In this document: positions 30,265 through 40,193 of the stretch, one piece after another
Position numbering within the stretch: position 1 is the first letter of the stretch
Layout: each line of letters opens with the position of its first letter
Position numbers and translations under genes: made by a program
The notes under the pieces: generated by a model
What the model was told of the DNA's origin: nothing
Seen by the model: only the letters and a program-made list of their open reading frames with translations
Database searches by the model: none
Source of the DNA: Candidatus Zixiibacteriota bacterium
GTDB lineage: Bacteria > Zixibacteria > MSB-5A5 > JAABVY01
DNA: 64,000 nt
Direction of reading: 5' to 3'
Assembly (NCBI GenBank): GCA_011056555.1
Contig: DSEQ01000040.1
Span: 97,075 to 161,074 of the forward strand

Positions 30265-30283
30265 GGCAATGATTCTCATTATA
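30265..30283. promoter_or_regulatory. Putative Fur-box-like palindrome
   Basis: GGCAATGATTCTCATTATA; 14/19 match by eye to GATAATGATAATCATTATC. Confidence 0.4.
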
Positions 30284-30312
30284 TAATATACAAATCAAAA
30301 GGAGGACCGGAA

Positions 30313-30936
30313 GTGATAAACATATCAATTCTCAGCAAAGCAGTGGTGGCAGTCTCCATTCTTGCTTCTCTTTTGATTCTTTCCTGTGAGCAGCAGGCTC
30401 AGGAACAGCAGATGGTGACAATTCCAGAAGGCACCTCGGTCACAGTATCTTTACAGGAGACTATAGGCACCGAGGCAAACAGCTCCGGAGACAGATTTGA
30501 AACCAAAACCATTGAACCCATAACGGTTGAGGGAAACATCGTCGTACCTGCCGGAACAACAGTCAGGGGCACCCTGACAGAGGTCGATGAACCAGAGAGC
30601 GAAAGTGAAGATGCCGAGATGACCCTGGCCTTCAACACGATCGTTATGCCGGATGGTGAGGAATACTCGTTCGAGACTCACGATGTCACTCTCAGAACCG
30701 AATCGGATACCCGCGGCGACGTCGAGAAAATTGCCGCAGGTGCGCTGGCCGGGGCTGTTATCGGGGCGATTGCGAAAGGGGATGAAGGTGCCGCGGTCGG
30801 CGCTGTTGTGGGCGCTGCCGCCGGAGGCGCCGTGGTTATAGCCACACAGGAGAACCGAATAACGCTTAAGCCCGGACAGAAATTCCTGATTCAGACAACC
30901 CAGCCTGTAAAGCTGCCGGCGCCACAGGCCGACTAA
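30313..30936 (+). CDS. Glycine-zipper lipoprotein
   Basis: GTG start after AAGGAGG; LLILSCEQQ lipobox; AAGALAGAVIGAIAKGDEGAAVGAVVGAAAGGAVV. Confidence 0.7.
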   Translation: MINISILSKAVVAVSILASLLILSCEQQAQEQQMVTIPEGTSVTVSLQETIGTEANSSGDRFETKTIEPITVEGNIVVPAGTTVRGTLTEVDEPESESEDAEMTLAFNTIVMPDGEEYSFETHDVTLRTESDTRGDVEKIAAGALAGAVIGAIAKGDEGAAVGAVVGAAAGGAVVIATQENRITLKPGQKFLIQTTQPVKLPAPQAD

Positions 30937-30960
30937 GTAAATAACAGAAGAGGAGATATA

Positions 30961-31470
30961 ATGTTTAAGAAGTTTATCATTGCCATAATGGCAGTTGTGA
31001 TGATGTATTCTATCGCAGTTGCCCAGGAAGCTTCCACAGCGAGTTTTGGATTTCGCGGATGGGGTCCCAGAATCGGGGTCACAATCGATCCCGACCAATT
31101 TCATTTTGGAGGACATGCTGATTTTGGACACTTTGCCAAACACATCCGTCTCCAGCCAAATCTGGAAATTGGTTTCGGCGATAATCTAATGCTTCTGGCA
31201 ATCAACTTTGAGGGATCATACCGATTCGCCACCAACTGGGATGTCTGGACGCCCTATATAGGCGCCGGACCGGGGATCAATTTTTACAATTTTGACGATG
31301 AAGGCTTGCCGGATGGGGCGGACGACAGCGAAACCGAATTCGGATTCAATATATTAGGCGGCATCGAGAAAGGCATTTCCAACGGCGACAGGTTCTTTCT
31401 TGAGCTGAAACTCGGCTTTGCCGATTCCCCGGATATTAAAATCACCGCGGGCTGGACATTCTTCCATTGA
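30961..31470 (+). CDS. Small outer-membrane beta-barrel-like protein
   Basis: Signal peptide, alternating barrel-like pattern, terminal aromatic residue. Confidence 0.55.
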   Translation: MFKKFIIAIMAVVMMYSIAVAQEASTASFGFRGWGPRIGVTIDPDQFHFGGHADFGHFAKHIRLQPNLEIGFGDNLMLLAINFEGSYRFATNWDVWTPYIGAGPGINFYNFDDEGLPDGADDSETEFGFNILGGIEKGISNGDRFFLELKLGFADSPDIKITAGWTFFH

Positions 31471-31493
31471 TTAAGGCAAGCAGTTTTAATTTG

Positions 31494-31525
31494 AACGGCG
31501 GATATTATTATCCGCCGTTTTTTAT
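31494..31525 (+). terminator. Rho-independent terminator
   Basis: AACGGCGGATATTATTATCCGCCGTTTTTTATT. Confidence 0.85.
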
Positions 31526-31597
31526 TGTAATCTTTTGCAAGCATAGCCGTATAAACGGTGTCAAATCATATATAATCTGAGAAATTTGTTCGCTAAA

Positions 31598-31805
31598 GGG
31601 AGTGTTTAGAAAGTGCTGGATATTGACAGTACGTCTGAGAGACGTCATTCCGAGGGAGTCCCGACCTTCGGTCGAGGACGACCGTGGGAATCTCAAAATG
31701 CTTTATATGAAGGAACTTATGAGCTCACCACGTCGCTAAGACTTAAGAGTTTTCGCGCCTCGTGATGACTATACGTATATATTCGTGACTTATTGACAAA
31801 CTCTC
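31598..31805. mobile_element. MITE-like repeat copy A (diverged)
   Basis: Shares core CGTCATTCCGAGGGAGTCCCG...CGAGGACGACCGTGGGAATCTC with copies B and C; ends GGGAGTGTTTAGAAAGT / ACTTATTGACAAACTCTC. Confidence 0.65.
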
Positions 31806-31877
31806 AAGCGGTGGGGCACCTGAATTGGGTATTCAGGATTCATTTGACATTGCCCAAAAGGAGCGTATCTTCCAGTT

Positions 31878-33089
31878 ATGCAATTTTTAGAGTCTTTCAG
31901 GGTCGCGGCTAACTCGCTGCGAACCCATAAAGTCAGATCATTTCTCACCATGCTGGGTATCATTATCGGCGTGGCCTCGGTCATAACCGTCTTTGCCATG
32001 GGGCGCGGAGCGGAAAGGGCCACCAAAGAGCAGATTCAGAAATACGGCACCAATGTTCTGACACTTTATCCCGAGTACGGCCGTTCCCATTCCGCCAGGG
32101 CCTCCGGACAGCGAGTGCGTCTATACAACGAGGATGTGGAGCCTTTGCAGGAGATTCCCGGAATAGTCGCTGCGGTTCCGCAGATGTATAATTTCACTCA
32201 GGTCAAATTCGGCAATGAGGTCATGTATGCTCGCATCCTGGGCACTACCCCCGAATACGAGTGGGTCAACAACTCGCCCCTGGTGCGCGGCAAATACTTC
32301 TCTCGAACAGATAATGCCAGCCGCAGGCGAGTGGCTATAATCGGTACAGAAATAAGAAAACAGCTTTTCGGTGAGGACACTTTATCTGTTGTCGGAAGCG
32401 AAATCAAAATCAGAGGGATCAGCTTCGAGGTAATCGGAGAGCTTAAGGAGAAAGGGCCGGGATGGTCCTCGCCTGATGAGATGGTCGTCATTCCGCTCCT
32501 GACCGCCCAGAAACGCGTCTTCGGATATAATTACCTTAACGCCATCACAGTAAAGGTCTCAAGCCTGGATTTGATGGATCCGGTTTCTCTGGCGATTGAA
32601 AGGGCCCTCAGGCGACAACACGGATTGACCGGCAATGATGAAAACGACTTTAGAATCTTCAGTCAGGTGGATATAATCCAGACCTACCAGAGCACAACCG
32701 ACACCTTCAACTGGCTGCTGGGATCGATCGCCGGAGTTTCGCTTCTGGTAGGCGGTATCGGTATTATGAATATCATGCTGGTGTCGGTCACCGAACGCAC
32801 GCGCGAAATAGGTCTGCGTATGGCGGTGGGAGCGCGGAAGCGGGATATCCGCCTGCAGTTCCTGATAGAGGCGTTTGCGCTTTCAATCTTCGGCGGCGCA
32901 CTGGGAATATTCCTCGGATCGGGGGCATCCAAAATACTCTCCACATACTTCAACTGGAATACACTGATAGCACCGGACTCGATCATGCTGGCCTTCGGAT
33001 TTGCGGCCTTTGTGGGCATAGTTTTCGGGTTCTATCCCGCCTTGAAAGCCTCCAAACTCGACCCGATCGAGTCATTACGCTACGAATAG
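31878..33089 (+). CDS. ABC transporter permease (MacB/FtsX-type)
   Basis: RVAANSLRTHKVRSFLTMLGIIIGVASVI; VGGIGIMNIMLVSVTERTREIGLRMAVGAR; GFYPALKASKLDPIESLRYE. Confidence 0.95.
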   Translation: MQFLESFRVAANSLRTHKVRSFLTMLGIIIGVASVITVFAMGRGAERATKEQIQKYGTNVLTLYPEYGRSHSARASGQRVRLYNEDVEPLQEIPGIVAAVPQMYNFTQVKFGNEVMYARILGTTPEYEWVNNSPLVRGKYFSRTDNASRRRVAIIGTEIRKQLFGEDTLSVVGSEIKIRGISFEVIGELKEKGPGWSSPDEMVVIPLLTAQKRVFGYNYLNAITVKVSSLDLMDPVSLAIERALRRQHGLTGNDENDFRIFSQVDIIQTYQSTTDTFNWLLGSIAGVSLLVGGIGIMNIMLVSVTERTREIGLRMAVGARKRDIRLQFLIEAFALSIFGGALGIFLGSGASKILSTYFNWNTLIAPDSIMLAFGFAAFVGIVFGFYPALKASKLDPIESLRYE

Positions 33090-33217
33090 TCCTACCCAAT
33101 CTTAGTCATTCTGAGCGAAGCCATGGATGCGGCATTTGGCGGACGAAAAGTCTCATCAGATGGAGAGGTTATTCAGCCTGCAGAGGTCTGGAATTCAGAT
33201 GGTCAATACGAGGCTAA

Positions 33218-36211
33218 TCAAGAAGGCAGCTCCTGCAACCTTTTGCGTGCGTCCCTGATCTTCTCAGTCTCGATCTGCGGATCACCCCAGTGTTTCAGCA
33301 GCTCCTTGAAATTTCTGCGTGCTTCTGAGTAGTTGCCCAGTTCCTGCTGAGCCACTCCGATATAATAGATTGCCTTCAGGTATCTTAATGGGGCTGTGGT
33401 ACCAAGATCGCCGGTAGTGATTCTCTCTAAATATTTCAGACCTTCCTCGTACATACCGTAAGAAACCATCAGGCTTCCCAGAGCAAAAGCGGTCGATGAC
33501 ACACTCATGTTCAGAGGCGAATTGAAAAGTGTATCGTAAGCCTCGATAACCTTCAAGGTATCCAGATTACAGGTTCCGTAGAAAATATCCTCTAAGTAAT
33601 TCGCAATCGGCCAGATATTTTCGGGCATTCTTTCCCTGAATTCCTTCAATACTTCCTGAAGCACCTTCTCGGCTCCGGCGCAGTATGAAGTGTCGAGCTC
33701 AACCAGGGTCAGGGCGTAGTCAAGATTTTCGAAAAGCTGGGCATACTCATGCGCTTTCTCCGCATATTTCACGACGCTGTCAGGGTAATCGAAGTTGAGA
33801 AAGTAATTTGCGAAAGAACTGTATGCGGTCTGGATAATCGTCCGGTCCTCAGTTTTCAAAGCGTAATCGATCAGCTTGTAATAGCGATTCACCGCATCCA
33901 GAAAATTTCCTTCCCAGACCTCGAGATCGATCTGCAAGTCCTCATATTCATTCATGATATGCGGATTGTCAGGGTAATATTTCTTTAAAAGCTCCAGATT
34001 CTCGCGGGCCTTCTCAAAATCCCGCTGTAATATATTTATCCTGGCCGCCCTGATAATTCCATCATAGTTATCGGGATATATCTCCAGAAGCTGCGAAATT
34101 TCAGACAGTGCCAGATCATAACTTTTCGTCTGCCGATACAGATTCGAGAGCTCCAGATACGGCTGGGGGGAATCGGGAAAGTATGACTTGACCAGTTTCA
34201 CCTTCTCTATTGCTTTGTCAAGGTCATCCTGGCTGGCGTGAATCGTGGCGGCCAGGCTCAATCCCCATCTGCTGCGCGGATTAATCAACAGCATTGTGTC
34301 GATCTGGGCCAGCGCTGCATCAAACTTCTCTCCCAGCTGATATAAGAATATGGCATAGAAAAACCTGCCCTCCCAGTCATCAGGATAATTCTTGACATAC
34401 GACTTTATCTTAACAAAAGCATCATCAATATTGGTATAAAGCCACAAATCAGAGTAAATATCCAGAAGCATCCGCTCTCTTACCGGGAGATTTTCGGAAC
34501 GTTCCTGGGCCAGCGCCAGATACCGCCTGCCCTGTTCCAGACGGCCCTGGAAGGTGTGCACCATGCCTATGCGCATATAGGGCAACGCGAAACTTGAATC
34601 GAATTCTATGGCCCGATTGAAATCCTCGATGCTCTCATCATACAGACCCTTATCAAATTTCTCGAGCCCCCTTACATATTCCCTGTATGCATCCTTGTTT
34701 GATGATACGAATGAGGTGACTTTCTTGTCAGAACCGATCATTTCCTGAATATTCAGGGATGAGGCTATCTTCCGGGTAAGGCTGTCGGACAGTACAAAAA
34801 TATCCGACCCAACGACTTTCTCACCGAGTAGGATCCGGCCGGTATTGATATCTTCGAGGCGGGCGTCTATCCTGAGCATATCGCCCGATTTATAGAACGA
34901 CCCGGACAGGATTTTGGAGGCTCCCATCTGACCCGCCGCTTTTATAGCTTCTCCGCGATCGGGGATCTCCGATGGATTCGCGGGGGAATTGGGCAGACTG
35001 CTGATAAGTCGATTGCGTGATATTATATCCTGACTGCTCTGGGACAGGTCGGTCTCAATCAATTGAGGTATGCCGGAAACCATCCAGTCAAGCGTCGAAT
35101 CGTTGGTTTTATTTTCGAAGTTCAGAATGGCCAGGGCATTCTGATGGAAGACGGGTTGCGCCTGCGCGAGACCGACAGAGCGGTCCTTTTTGGCCAGCTG
35201 TGTGAAAATAAGAACTGCGATTACCACAACAATCGCGCCCACGCCAATCAGCGGCATCCAGCTTCTCGATTTTTTGGCGGGTCCCCGGCTGAGCGCCTCG
35301 ATGGTGGAGTCGCTGTCCGAGATGCCGCTCTCGAACTGACGACGCAGGCTTCTCAGATCCAGAGCCAGATCGCGTGTATTCTGGTAGCGATCATCCGGGT
35401 TTTTCTGCAGACATTTGTCGATAATTCGCTCCAGCTCCGCGGGTAAGGAAACATTTATTCTGCGAATCGGCTCATGCCGGGCCTCCAGAATCTTGGCAAT
35501 TGTGGAAACCTTGTCTGAACCCTCGAAAGGCGGCTTGCCCGAAAAAAGCTTGTACATCAAAATTCCGAATGAGAAAATATCCGAACGCGGGTCGACATTC
35601 TCACCGCGGGCCTGTTCCGGGGACATGTAGCTGACAGTGCCAAGAATCTTGCCCTCCTCGGTCAGCTCCTTCGATATGGAGACTGTCCCGGTATCATCGG
35701 CTGCTTCAATCGCCCCGGCCACAGGCTTGGCCAGACCGAAATCGAGAATTTTTGGAGTACCCTCATCATCGATGATGATGTTGTCCGCTTTGATATCCCG
35801 ATGGACTATGTTGAGTTTATGCGCCGCCGCCAGCCCCACCGCAATTTTTTCGGCAATTCTCATGAGGTCCTTCAGTTGATGGCTTCTGTCTGCAAGAAAA
35901 TTGCCGAGCGACTCCCCCTCGATATATTCCATGACAATATAATTGAGCTCCTTGCCTGATTCATCCTTTTCGGTGCCGATGTCGTGGATCGCCATAATAT
36001 TGGGATGATTTATCTGCGCTGCGGTACGCGCCTCTCTTTTAAAGCGTTCCAGACGATCCGGATTATCAAAAAACTCTTCATGCAGTATTTTAAGCGCAAC
36101 ATTGCGGCCGAGTTTCTGGTCCTCCGCCAGATAAACCTCGCCCATACCGCCTTCGCCAAGCTTTCTGACTATTTTGAAGTGGGCGAAATTCTGTCCTTCC
36201 TGAAAACTCAT
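33218..36211 (-). CDS. Serine/threonine protein kinase with TPR C-terminus
   Basis: LGEGGMGEVYLAED, HRDIKADNI, DFGLAKP, SYMSPEQARGE; TM; C-terminal TPR-type repeats. Confidence 0.93.
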   Translation of the reverse strand: MSFQEGQNFAHFKIVRKLGEGGMGEVYLAEDQKLGRNVALKILHEEFFDNPDRLERFKREARTAAQINHPNIMAIHDIGTEKDESGKELNYIVMEYIEGESLGNFLADRSHQLKDLMRIAEKIAVGLAAAHKLNIVHRDIKADNIIIDDEGTPKILDFGLAKPVAGAIEAADDTGTVSISKELTEEGKILGTVSYMSPEQARGENVDPRSDIFSFGILMYKLFSGKPPFEGSDKVSTIAKILEARHEPIRRINVSLPAELERIIDKCLQKNPDDRYQNTRDLALDLRSLRRQFESGISDSDSTIEALSRGPAKKSRSWMPLIGVGAIVVVIAVLIFTQLAKKDRSVGLAQAQPVFHQNALAILNFENKTNDSTLDWMVSGIPQLIETDLSQSSQDIISRNRLISSLPNSPANPSEIPDRGEAIKAAGQMGASKILSGSFYKSGDMLRIDARLEDINTGRILLGEKVVGSDIFVLSDSLTRKIASSLNIQEMIGSDKKVTSFVSSNKDAYREYVRGLEKFDKGLYDESIEDFNRAIEFDSSFALPYMRIGMVHTFQGRLEQGRRYLALAQERSENLPVRERMLLDIYSDLWLYTNIDDAFVKIKSYVKNYPDDWEGRFFYAIFLYQLGEKFDAALAQIDTMLLINPRSRWGLSLAATIHASQDDLDKAIEKVKLVKSYFPDSPQPYLELSNLYRQTKSYDLALSEISQLLEIYPDNYDGIIRAARINILQRDFEKARENLELLKKYYPDNPHIMNEYEDLQIDLEVWEGNFLDAVNRYYKLIDYALKTEDRTIIQTAYSSFANYFLNFDYPDSVVKYAEKAHEYAQLFENLDYALTLVELDTSYCAGAEKVLQEVLKEFRERMPENIWPIANYLEDIFYGTCNLDTLKVIEAYDTLFNSPLNMSVSSTAFALGSLMVSYGMYEEGLKYLERITTGDLGTTAPLRYLKAIYYIGVAQQELGNYSEARRNFKELLKHWGDPQIETEKIRDARKRLQELPS

Positions 36212-36213
36212 AA

Positions 36214-37869
36214 TTATATCCTTTTTAGGGCCAGCATGGTAATATCGTCCGATTGCGGAGCATCACCCATGAACTGTTTCAATTGCTCCGCCATATCCTC
36301 AATAAGACCGCGGGGATCCTTGTCTTTCGATTCCAGGGCGGCCTTCTCTGTGCGCTCATCCCCGAACTGGTCGCCTGACCCGCTCCGGTCAGCTTCGCTC
36401 AAACCGTCAGAAAATATAAATATCGAGTCACCTTTTGCCAGTTCAACTGTCTTCTCTTCCCACTCGGCAAATTCGAAGGCGCCCGCCATCATCCCGGTCG
36501 GTTCCATATGCTCCAGGGCGCCATCCTGTTTCAATAATAGAGGTGGATTATGGCCCGCGTTGACATAGCGCATAATCCCGCTATCCGGATCAAGCAACCC
36601 CACAAACAGGGTGACAAAGCTGTTGGATTTGCTATACGACAATAGCTGAGTCGAAATCGTCTTCACCGCGGTTGCAGGCGTAAAACTCTCCTTTTCATAC
36701 AATACACGGAAGGCGGCCAGAATATTCGACATTAAAAGCGCAGCACCCATACCTTTTCCGGTAACATCCCCCAGAACGAAAACCAATGACCCGTCAGGAA
36801 GAATTTTATAATCATAAAGATCCCCGCCCACCTGGCGCGACTGTTCCTGGTAGGCATACAGTTTGTAGCCGTCTATTTCCAGCGGTTCTGAGGGGAGCAG
36901 ATTGCGCTGAATCTTTGAAGCCTGGCGCAATTCGGCACTTAAAACCTGCTTGGCCTCGCGTTCAATAGAGAGCTCATAGTTTAAAAGACGTGAGCCCAGC
37001 AGATTTCCAAAGGTAGCCATTATTCTCAGATAATCGTCATTGTACTCATGCGCCGGATTGCTTGTATCAGCGTAAAGTATCCCCAGAACGCGTCCCTCAT
37101 CAAAGAGCGGCACAGCCATCACAGATTTTATATCCGCAGAAATAATTGAATTCTGGGTCGAAAACTTGGGATCAGTCAGAGGATTTTTGATCAAAAGCGA
37201 GTTTTTATTCTCGATGATATCGACGATGATCGTTCTGGACAATGTGATTTCGTCATCCCCTTTTACTGATGACGTGTGGCAGGCGGCGATATCGATATCC
37301 TGCTGGTCTTCCGAGACCATGATCACGATAACCCGGTCCGCCGGAATGAGCCTGCAGATCAGCTTAAGAGCTTTATCCAGAAGGATACCCCTGGGTTCAT
37401 CCGACCCCAGAAGCTTGGCCATGTCGAAAATAGTAGGCATCAGCTCGGGCATTTCGGACAGCTTCCGGGGTAAGGGCCTCATGGCTTCGTCGATCGGCAC
37501 AAAGATCGAATTCTCGGGCACATCTCCGGTAAAAGAAATCCTCTGGCTGCTCACTTCGCCCTTGTCCGGCAGCTCACTATCCCTGACCCTGAATTCCGTC
37601 AACCCGAACATAATACTATCACCATCCGAAAGTTTGGTCGGTTCAGAGATCTTCCTTCCATTTACTACTGTACCATTGCGGCTGCCGACATCATTTATCA
37701 GTATTCTGCCCGAATCCTCGACTGAAAGCCGGGCATGATTTCCCGACACTGTCTTGTGCATGATGCATATATCGGCATCCTTGCTCCGGCCGACTTTATA
37801 GTTTCCCGGCTTCAGGTCGAAGCTATAATATTTATTTCCGTCGGTCCCCACTAATTTGAGCATAATCAC
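36214..37869 (-). CDS. FHA-GAF-SpoIIE (PP2C-type) phosphatase
   Basis: YKVGRSKDADICI...SGNHARLSVED...SRNGTVVNG (FHA); GAF middle; RQVGGDLYDYKILPDG, LGDVTGKGMGAALLMSN, FSDGLSEA. Confidence 0.92.
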   Translation of the reverse strand: MIMLKLVGTDGNKYYSFDLKPGNYKVGRSKDADICIMHKTVSGNHARLSVEDSGRILINDVGSRNGTVVNGRKISEPTKLSDGDSIMFGLTEFRVRDSELPDKGEVSSQRISFTGDVPENSIFVPIDEAMRPLPRKLSEMPELMPTIFDMAKLLGSDEPRGILLDKALKLICRLIPADRVIVIMVSEDQQDIDIAACHTSSVKGDDEITLSRTIIVDIIENKNSLLIKNPLTDPKFSTQNSIISADIKSVMAVPLFDEGRVLGILYADTSNPAHEYNDDYLRIMATFGNLLGSRLLNYELSIEREAKQVLSAELRQASKIQRNLLPSEPLEIDGYKLYAYQEQSRQVGGDLYDYKILPDGSLVFVLGDVTGKGMGAALLMSNILAAFRVLYEKESFTPATAVKTISTQLLSYSKSNSFVTLFVGLLDPDSGIMRYVNAGHNPPLLLKQDGALEHMEPTGMMAGAFEFAEWEEKTVELAKGDSIFIFSDGLSEADRSGSGDQFGDERTEKAALESKDKDPRGLIEDMAEQLKQFMGDAPQSDDITMLALKRI

Positions 37870-38073
37870 CCGTCTGCAATTTGGCTCATGGCCAAGATGG
37901 TCAATATTGAAGAATGATGACCAAAAAAGATAACAATATTTATAAAAATTTCAATATTAATCTATGCTGACCTTGCATCCTGTGCTGTGGTGCTCCAAAT
38001 CCTGCTTGACAGAATTCATCCCAAAGTATATTCTTTCCAAAACATTTTTAACACTCCCGAAAGGATGAGCGTA

Positions 38074-38643
38074 ATGCCGGATATTTTAAGTCTCTCTCTT
38101 GATCAAGCGCGTGAAAAATTAATGGAAATTGTTAATAAGAAAGCTGTCTTCAAGGGCGATTTCACCCTGGCCTCCGGGCAAAAGTCCAACTATTACATCG
38201 ACGGCAAGTTTATCTCGCTGACCGCCGACGGCCTGGCTTATTTCGCCAAGGTTATCCTGGAGATGATCAAAGATGACGGCGTCAAGTATATCGGCGGCCC
38301 GACACTTGGCGCAGATCCGATTATAGGCGGTACTGTGGCAATGTCTCATCTGATCGGCAGGCCGCTTGACGGCTTCATCATCCGCAAAGAGCAGCGCGAC
38401 CATGGACGCATGCGGATGATCGAGGGACCGCTGAAGGAAGGCTCCAAAGTTATAATCGTTGAGGATGTTACCACAACCGGAGGATCGGTTCTGAAAGGAA
38501 TCAAGAGGGTCGAGGAGATGGGCTGCGAAGTTGTCAGAATTATCTGCCTGGTTGACCGCCTGCAGGGAGCATCAGAGAATTTCAGGAAAGAAGGCTACAA
38601 CTTCACACCGATTTTCAAGGTCAATGAGCTGGATATAGATTGA
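38074..38643 (+). CDS. pyrE: Orotate phosphoribosyltransferase
   Basis: FTLASGQKSNYYIDGKFISL; VIIVEDVTTTGGSVLKGI PRPP loop; start chosen downstream of GAAAGG. Confidence 0.92.
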   Translation: MPDILSLSLDQAREKLMEIVNKKAVFKGDFTLASGQKSNYYIDGKFISLTADGLAYFAKVILEMIKDDGVKYIGGPTLGADPIIGGTVAMSHLIGRPLDGFIIRKEQRDHGRMRMIEGPLKEGSKVIIVEDVTTTGGSVLKGIKRVEEMGCEVVRIICLVDRLQGASENFRKEGYNFTPIFKVNELDID

Positions 38644-39660
38644 TCACATGAATAAATCGTAGTTTCCCGAAGCCGAGGGGAAGATTTTGCCCTTCTTGTC
38701 GAGGCTGATCGTTGCCCCTTTGCCCAGATAGCGTGCATCAAACCCTCGCCGCCTCAGATCATCCGCGAACTCCGGAAAGCCATGCAGGGTCAGGACCTTG
38801 TCGGGATTGGATACCTCGACATACCTGATCAGGTCATTATAATCGGCATGATCCGAGAGGGGTATTACCACGTCCGCACCGACCCGGAATCGCGATGACC
38901 TGTCCATTCCCCAGCCCGAAAGAAAACATATACGCTTGGGATAAATGTTATTGAATAAGGTTCTGTATTTTTTGAAATAGGGCGGAAAGATAACCACTTT
39001 GCCTTTGAATTCCTCTTCATGCAGGGGAAAGAGGTTCTTAAACTTGACACCGCAGCGCTCATACAATTGACAGAACTTATAGACATTACTCTCGGCATGT
39101 ATCTCAAAGCCAAAGTCTCCAAGAATTTTGATCGCTTCCTGCGCTTTTCCCAGCGAATAGGCAAGAATTATCGGCACCTGATTGGATAGCAGAGTTTTCT
39201 GCACGAAGGTTATCAGTTGATCGACAACCTGGTCACGGTCAGGAAAGACATACCTGGGATCGCCGTAAGTCGATTCTATGATCAGTATATCGGCATCGAT
39301 TATTTCAGCCGGGGATGTGGTCTCGCATCCGGTCAGTTTAAAATCCCCGGTATAGACAATCCTTGTCCCGGCACTATCGATCTTAATCTGGGCGCATCCC
39401 AGGATATGGCCGGAAGAGAACAGCTCCACCGAACAGCCGCGGAATTTGGTCGGTTGATTGAAGCCCAGAGCCCGCGCTTTGGTACGTTTATAGCGCTGGT
39501 TGAAAAAAAGAATCGTCTCCGGAGTGGCCAGTATCTTTTTGTGCGAGGCAATATGATCGGTATGCGCGTGAGATACAAATGAGAATTCGGCTTTGCGATG
39601 GGCATCGATATGGAATTCGAGTCCCTCGATTTCAATACCATTATTGAAAGTCAACTGCAT
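38644..39660 (-). CDS. Metallo-beta-lactamase-fold nuclease (CPSF/SNM1/ligase-associated exonuclease type)
   Basis: FVSHAHTDHIASHK, SSGHILGCAQIKID, VYTGDFKL, IPLSDHADYNDL. Confidence 0.85.
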   Translation of the reverse strand: MQLTFNNGIEIEGLEFHIDAHRKAEFSFVSHAHTDHIASHKKILATPETILFFNQRYKRTKARALGFNQPTKFRGCSVELFSSGHILGCAQIKIDSAGTRIVYTGDFKLTGCETTSPAEIIDADILIIESTYGDPRYVFPDRDQVVDQLITFVQKTLLSNQVPIILAYSLGKAQEAIKILGDFGFEIHAESNVYKFCQLYERCGVKFKNLFPLHEEEFKGKVVIFPPYFKKYRTLFNNIYPKRICFLSGWGMDRSSRFRVGADVVIPLSDHADYNDLIRYVEVSNPDKVLTLHGFPEFADDLRRRGFDARYLGKGATISLDKKGKIFPSASGNYDLFM

Positions 39661-39673
39661 AAGAACTTTTCTT

Positions 39674-40156
39674 CTACTTTTTGTAACCGATCATGCGAAG
39701 GAATTCCCTGCGGTTCTCTTTATGTTCATCAGTCTCGACACCCAGCGGAGTTAAACCGTCAATCACACCAAGCACACCGCGCCCGAGCTCGGTTTCCGCC
39801 ACAATCACCTCGATCGGGTTAGCTGTGGCGCAAAAAATCCTGCAGACCTCGGGGCAGGCCTTGATCTGGTTGAGTACATTAATGGGAAAGACGTTACCCA
39901 GGAAAATCAGGAATGTATGCCCGCATTTGATCTTCAGCATATTATCGGCCGCCAGCTTGACAAGACCGTCATCGGTTCCGGTGGTCCTGATCAAACGGTC
40001 CTGGGAAGCTTCGCAGAAAGCCATACCAAACTTGATATTTGGAACGGCACAGACCATTATCTCATAAATGTCTTCGACCGACTTGATGAAATGGGTCATG
40101 CCGAAAATCAGATTCAATTCTTTCGGATTGTCCACTTTGACAACATGGGTTTCCAT
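39674..40156 (-). CDS. Adenosine-specific kinase family protein (DUF355)
   Basis: FGMAFCEASQDRLIRTTGTD, GHTFLIFLGNVFPINVLN, VCRIFCATANPIEVIVAETELGRGVLGVIDG. Confidence 0.85.
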   Translation of the reverse strand: METHVVKVDNPKELNLIFGMTHFIKSVEDIYEIMVCAVPNIKFGMAFCEASQDRLIRTTGTDDGLVKLAADNMLKIKCGHTFLIFLGNVFPINVLNQIKACPEVCRIFCATANPIEVIVAETELGRGVLGVIDGLTPLGVETDEHKENRREFLRMIGYKK

Positions 40157-40193
40157 TGCAGACTCCTTTTATTTGATACGATAAATTACCGGT

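Noticed and set aside
33100-33140. GTCATTCTGAGCGAAGCC resembling the MITE core
   Set aside because: Only a short partial match; could be a decayed fragment but not enough to call a copy.
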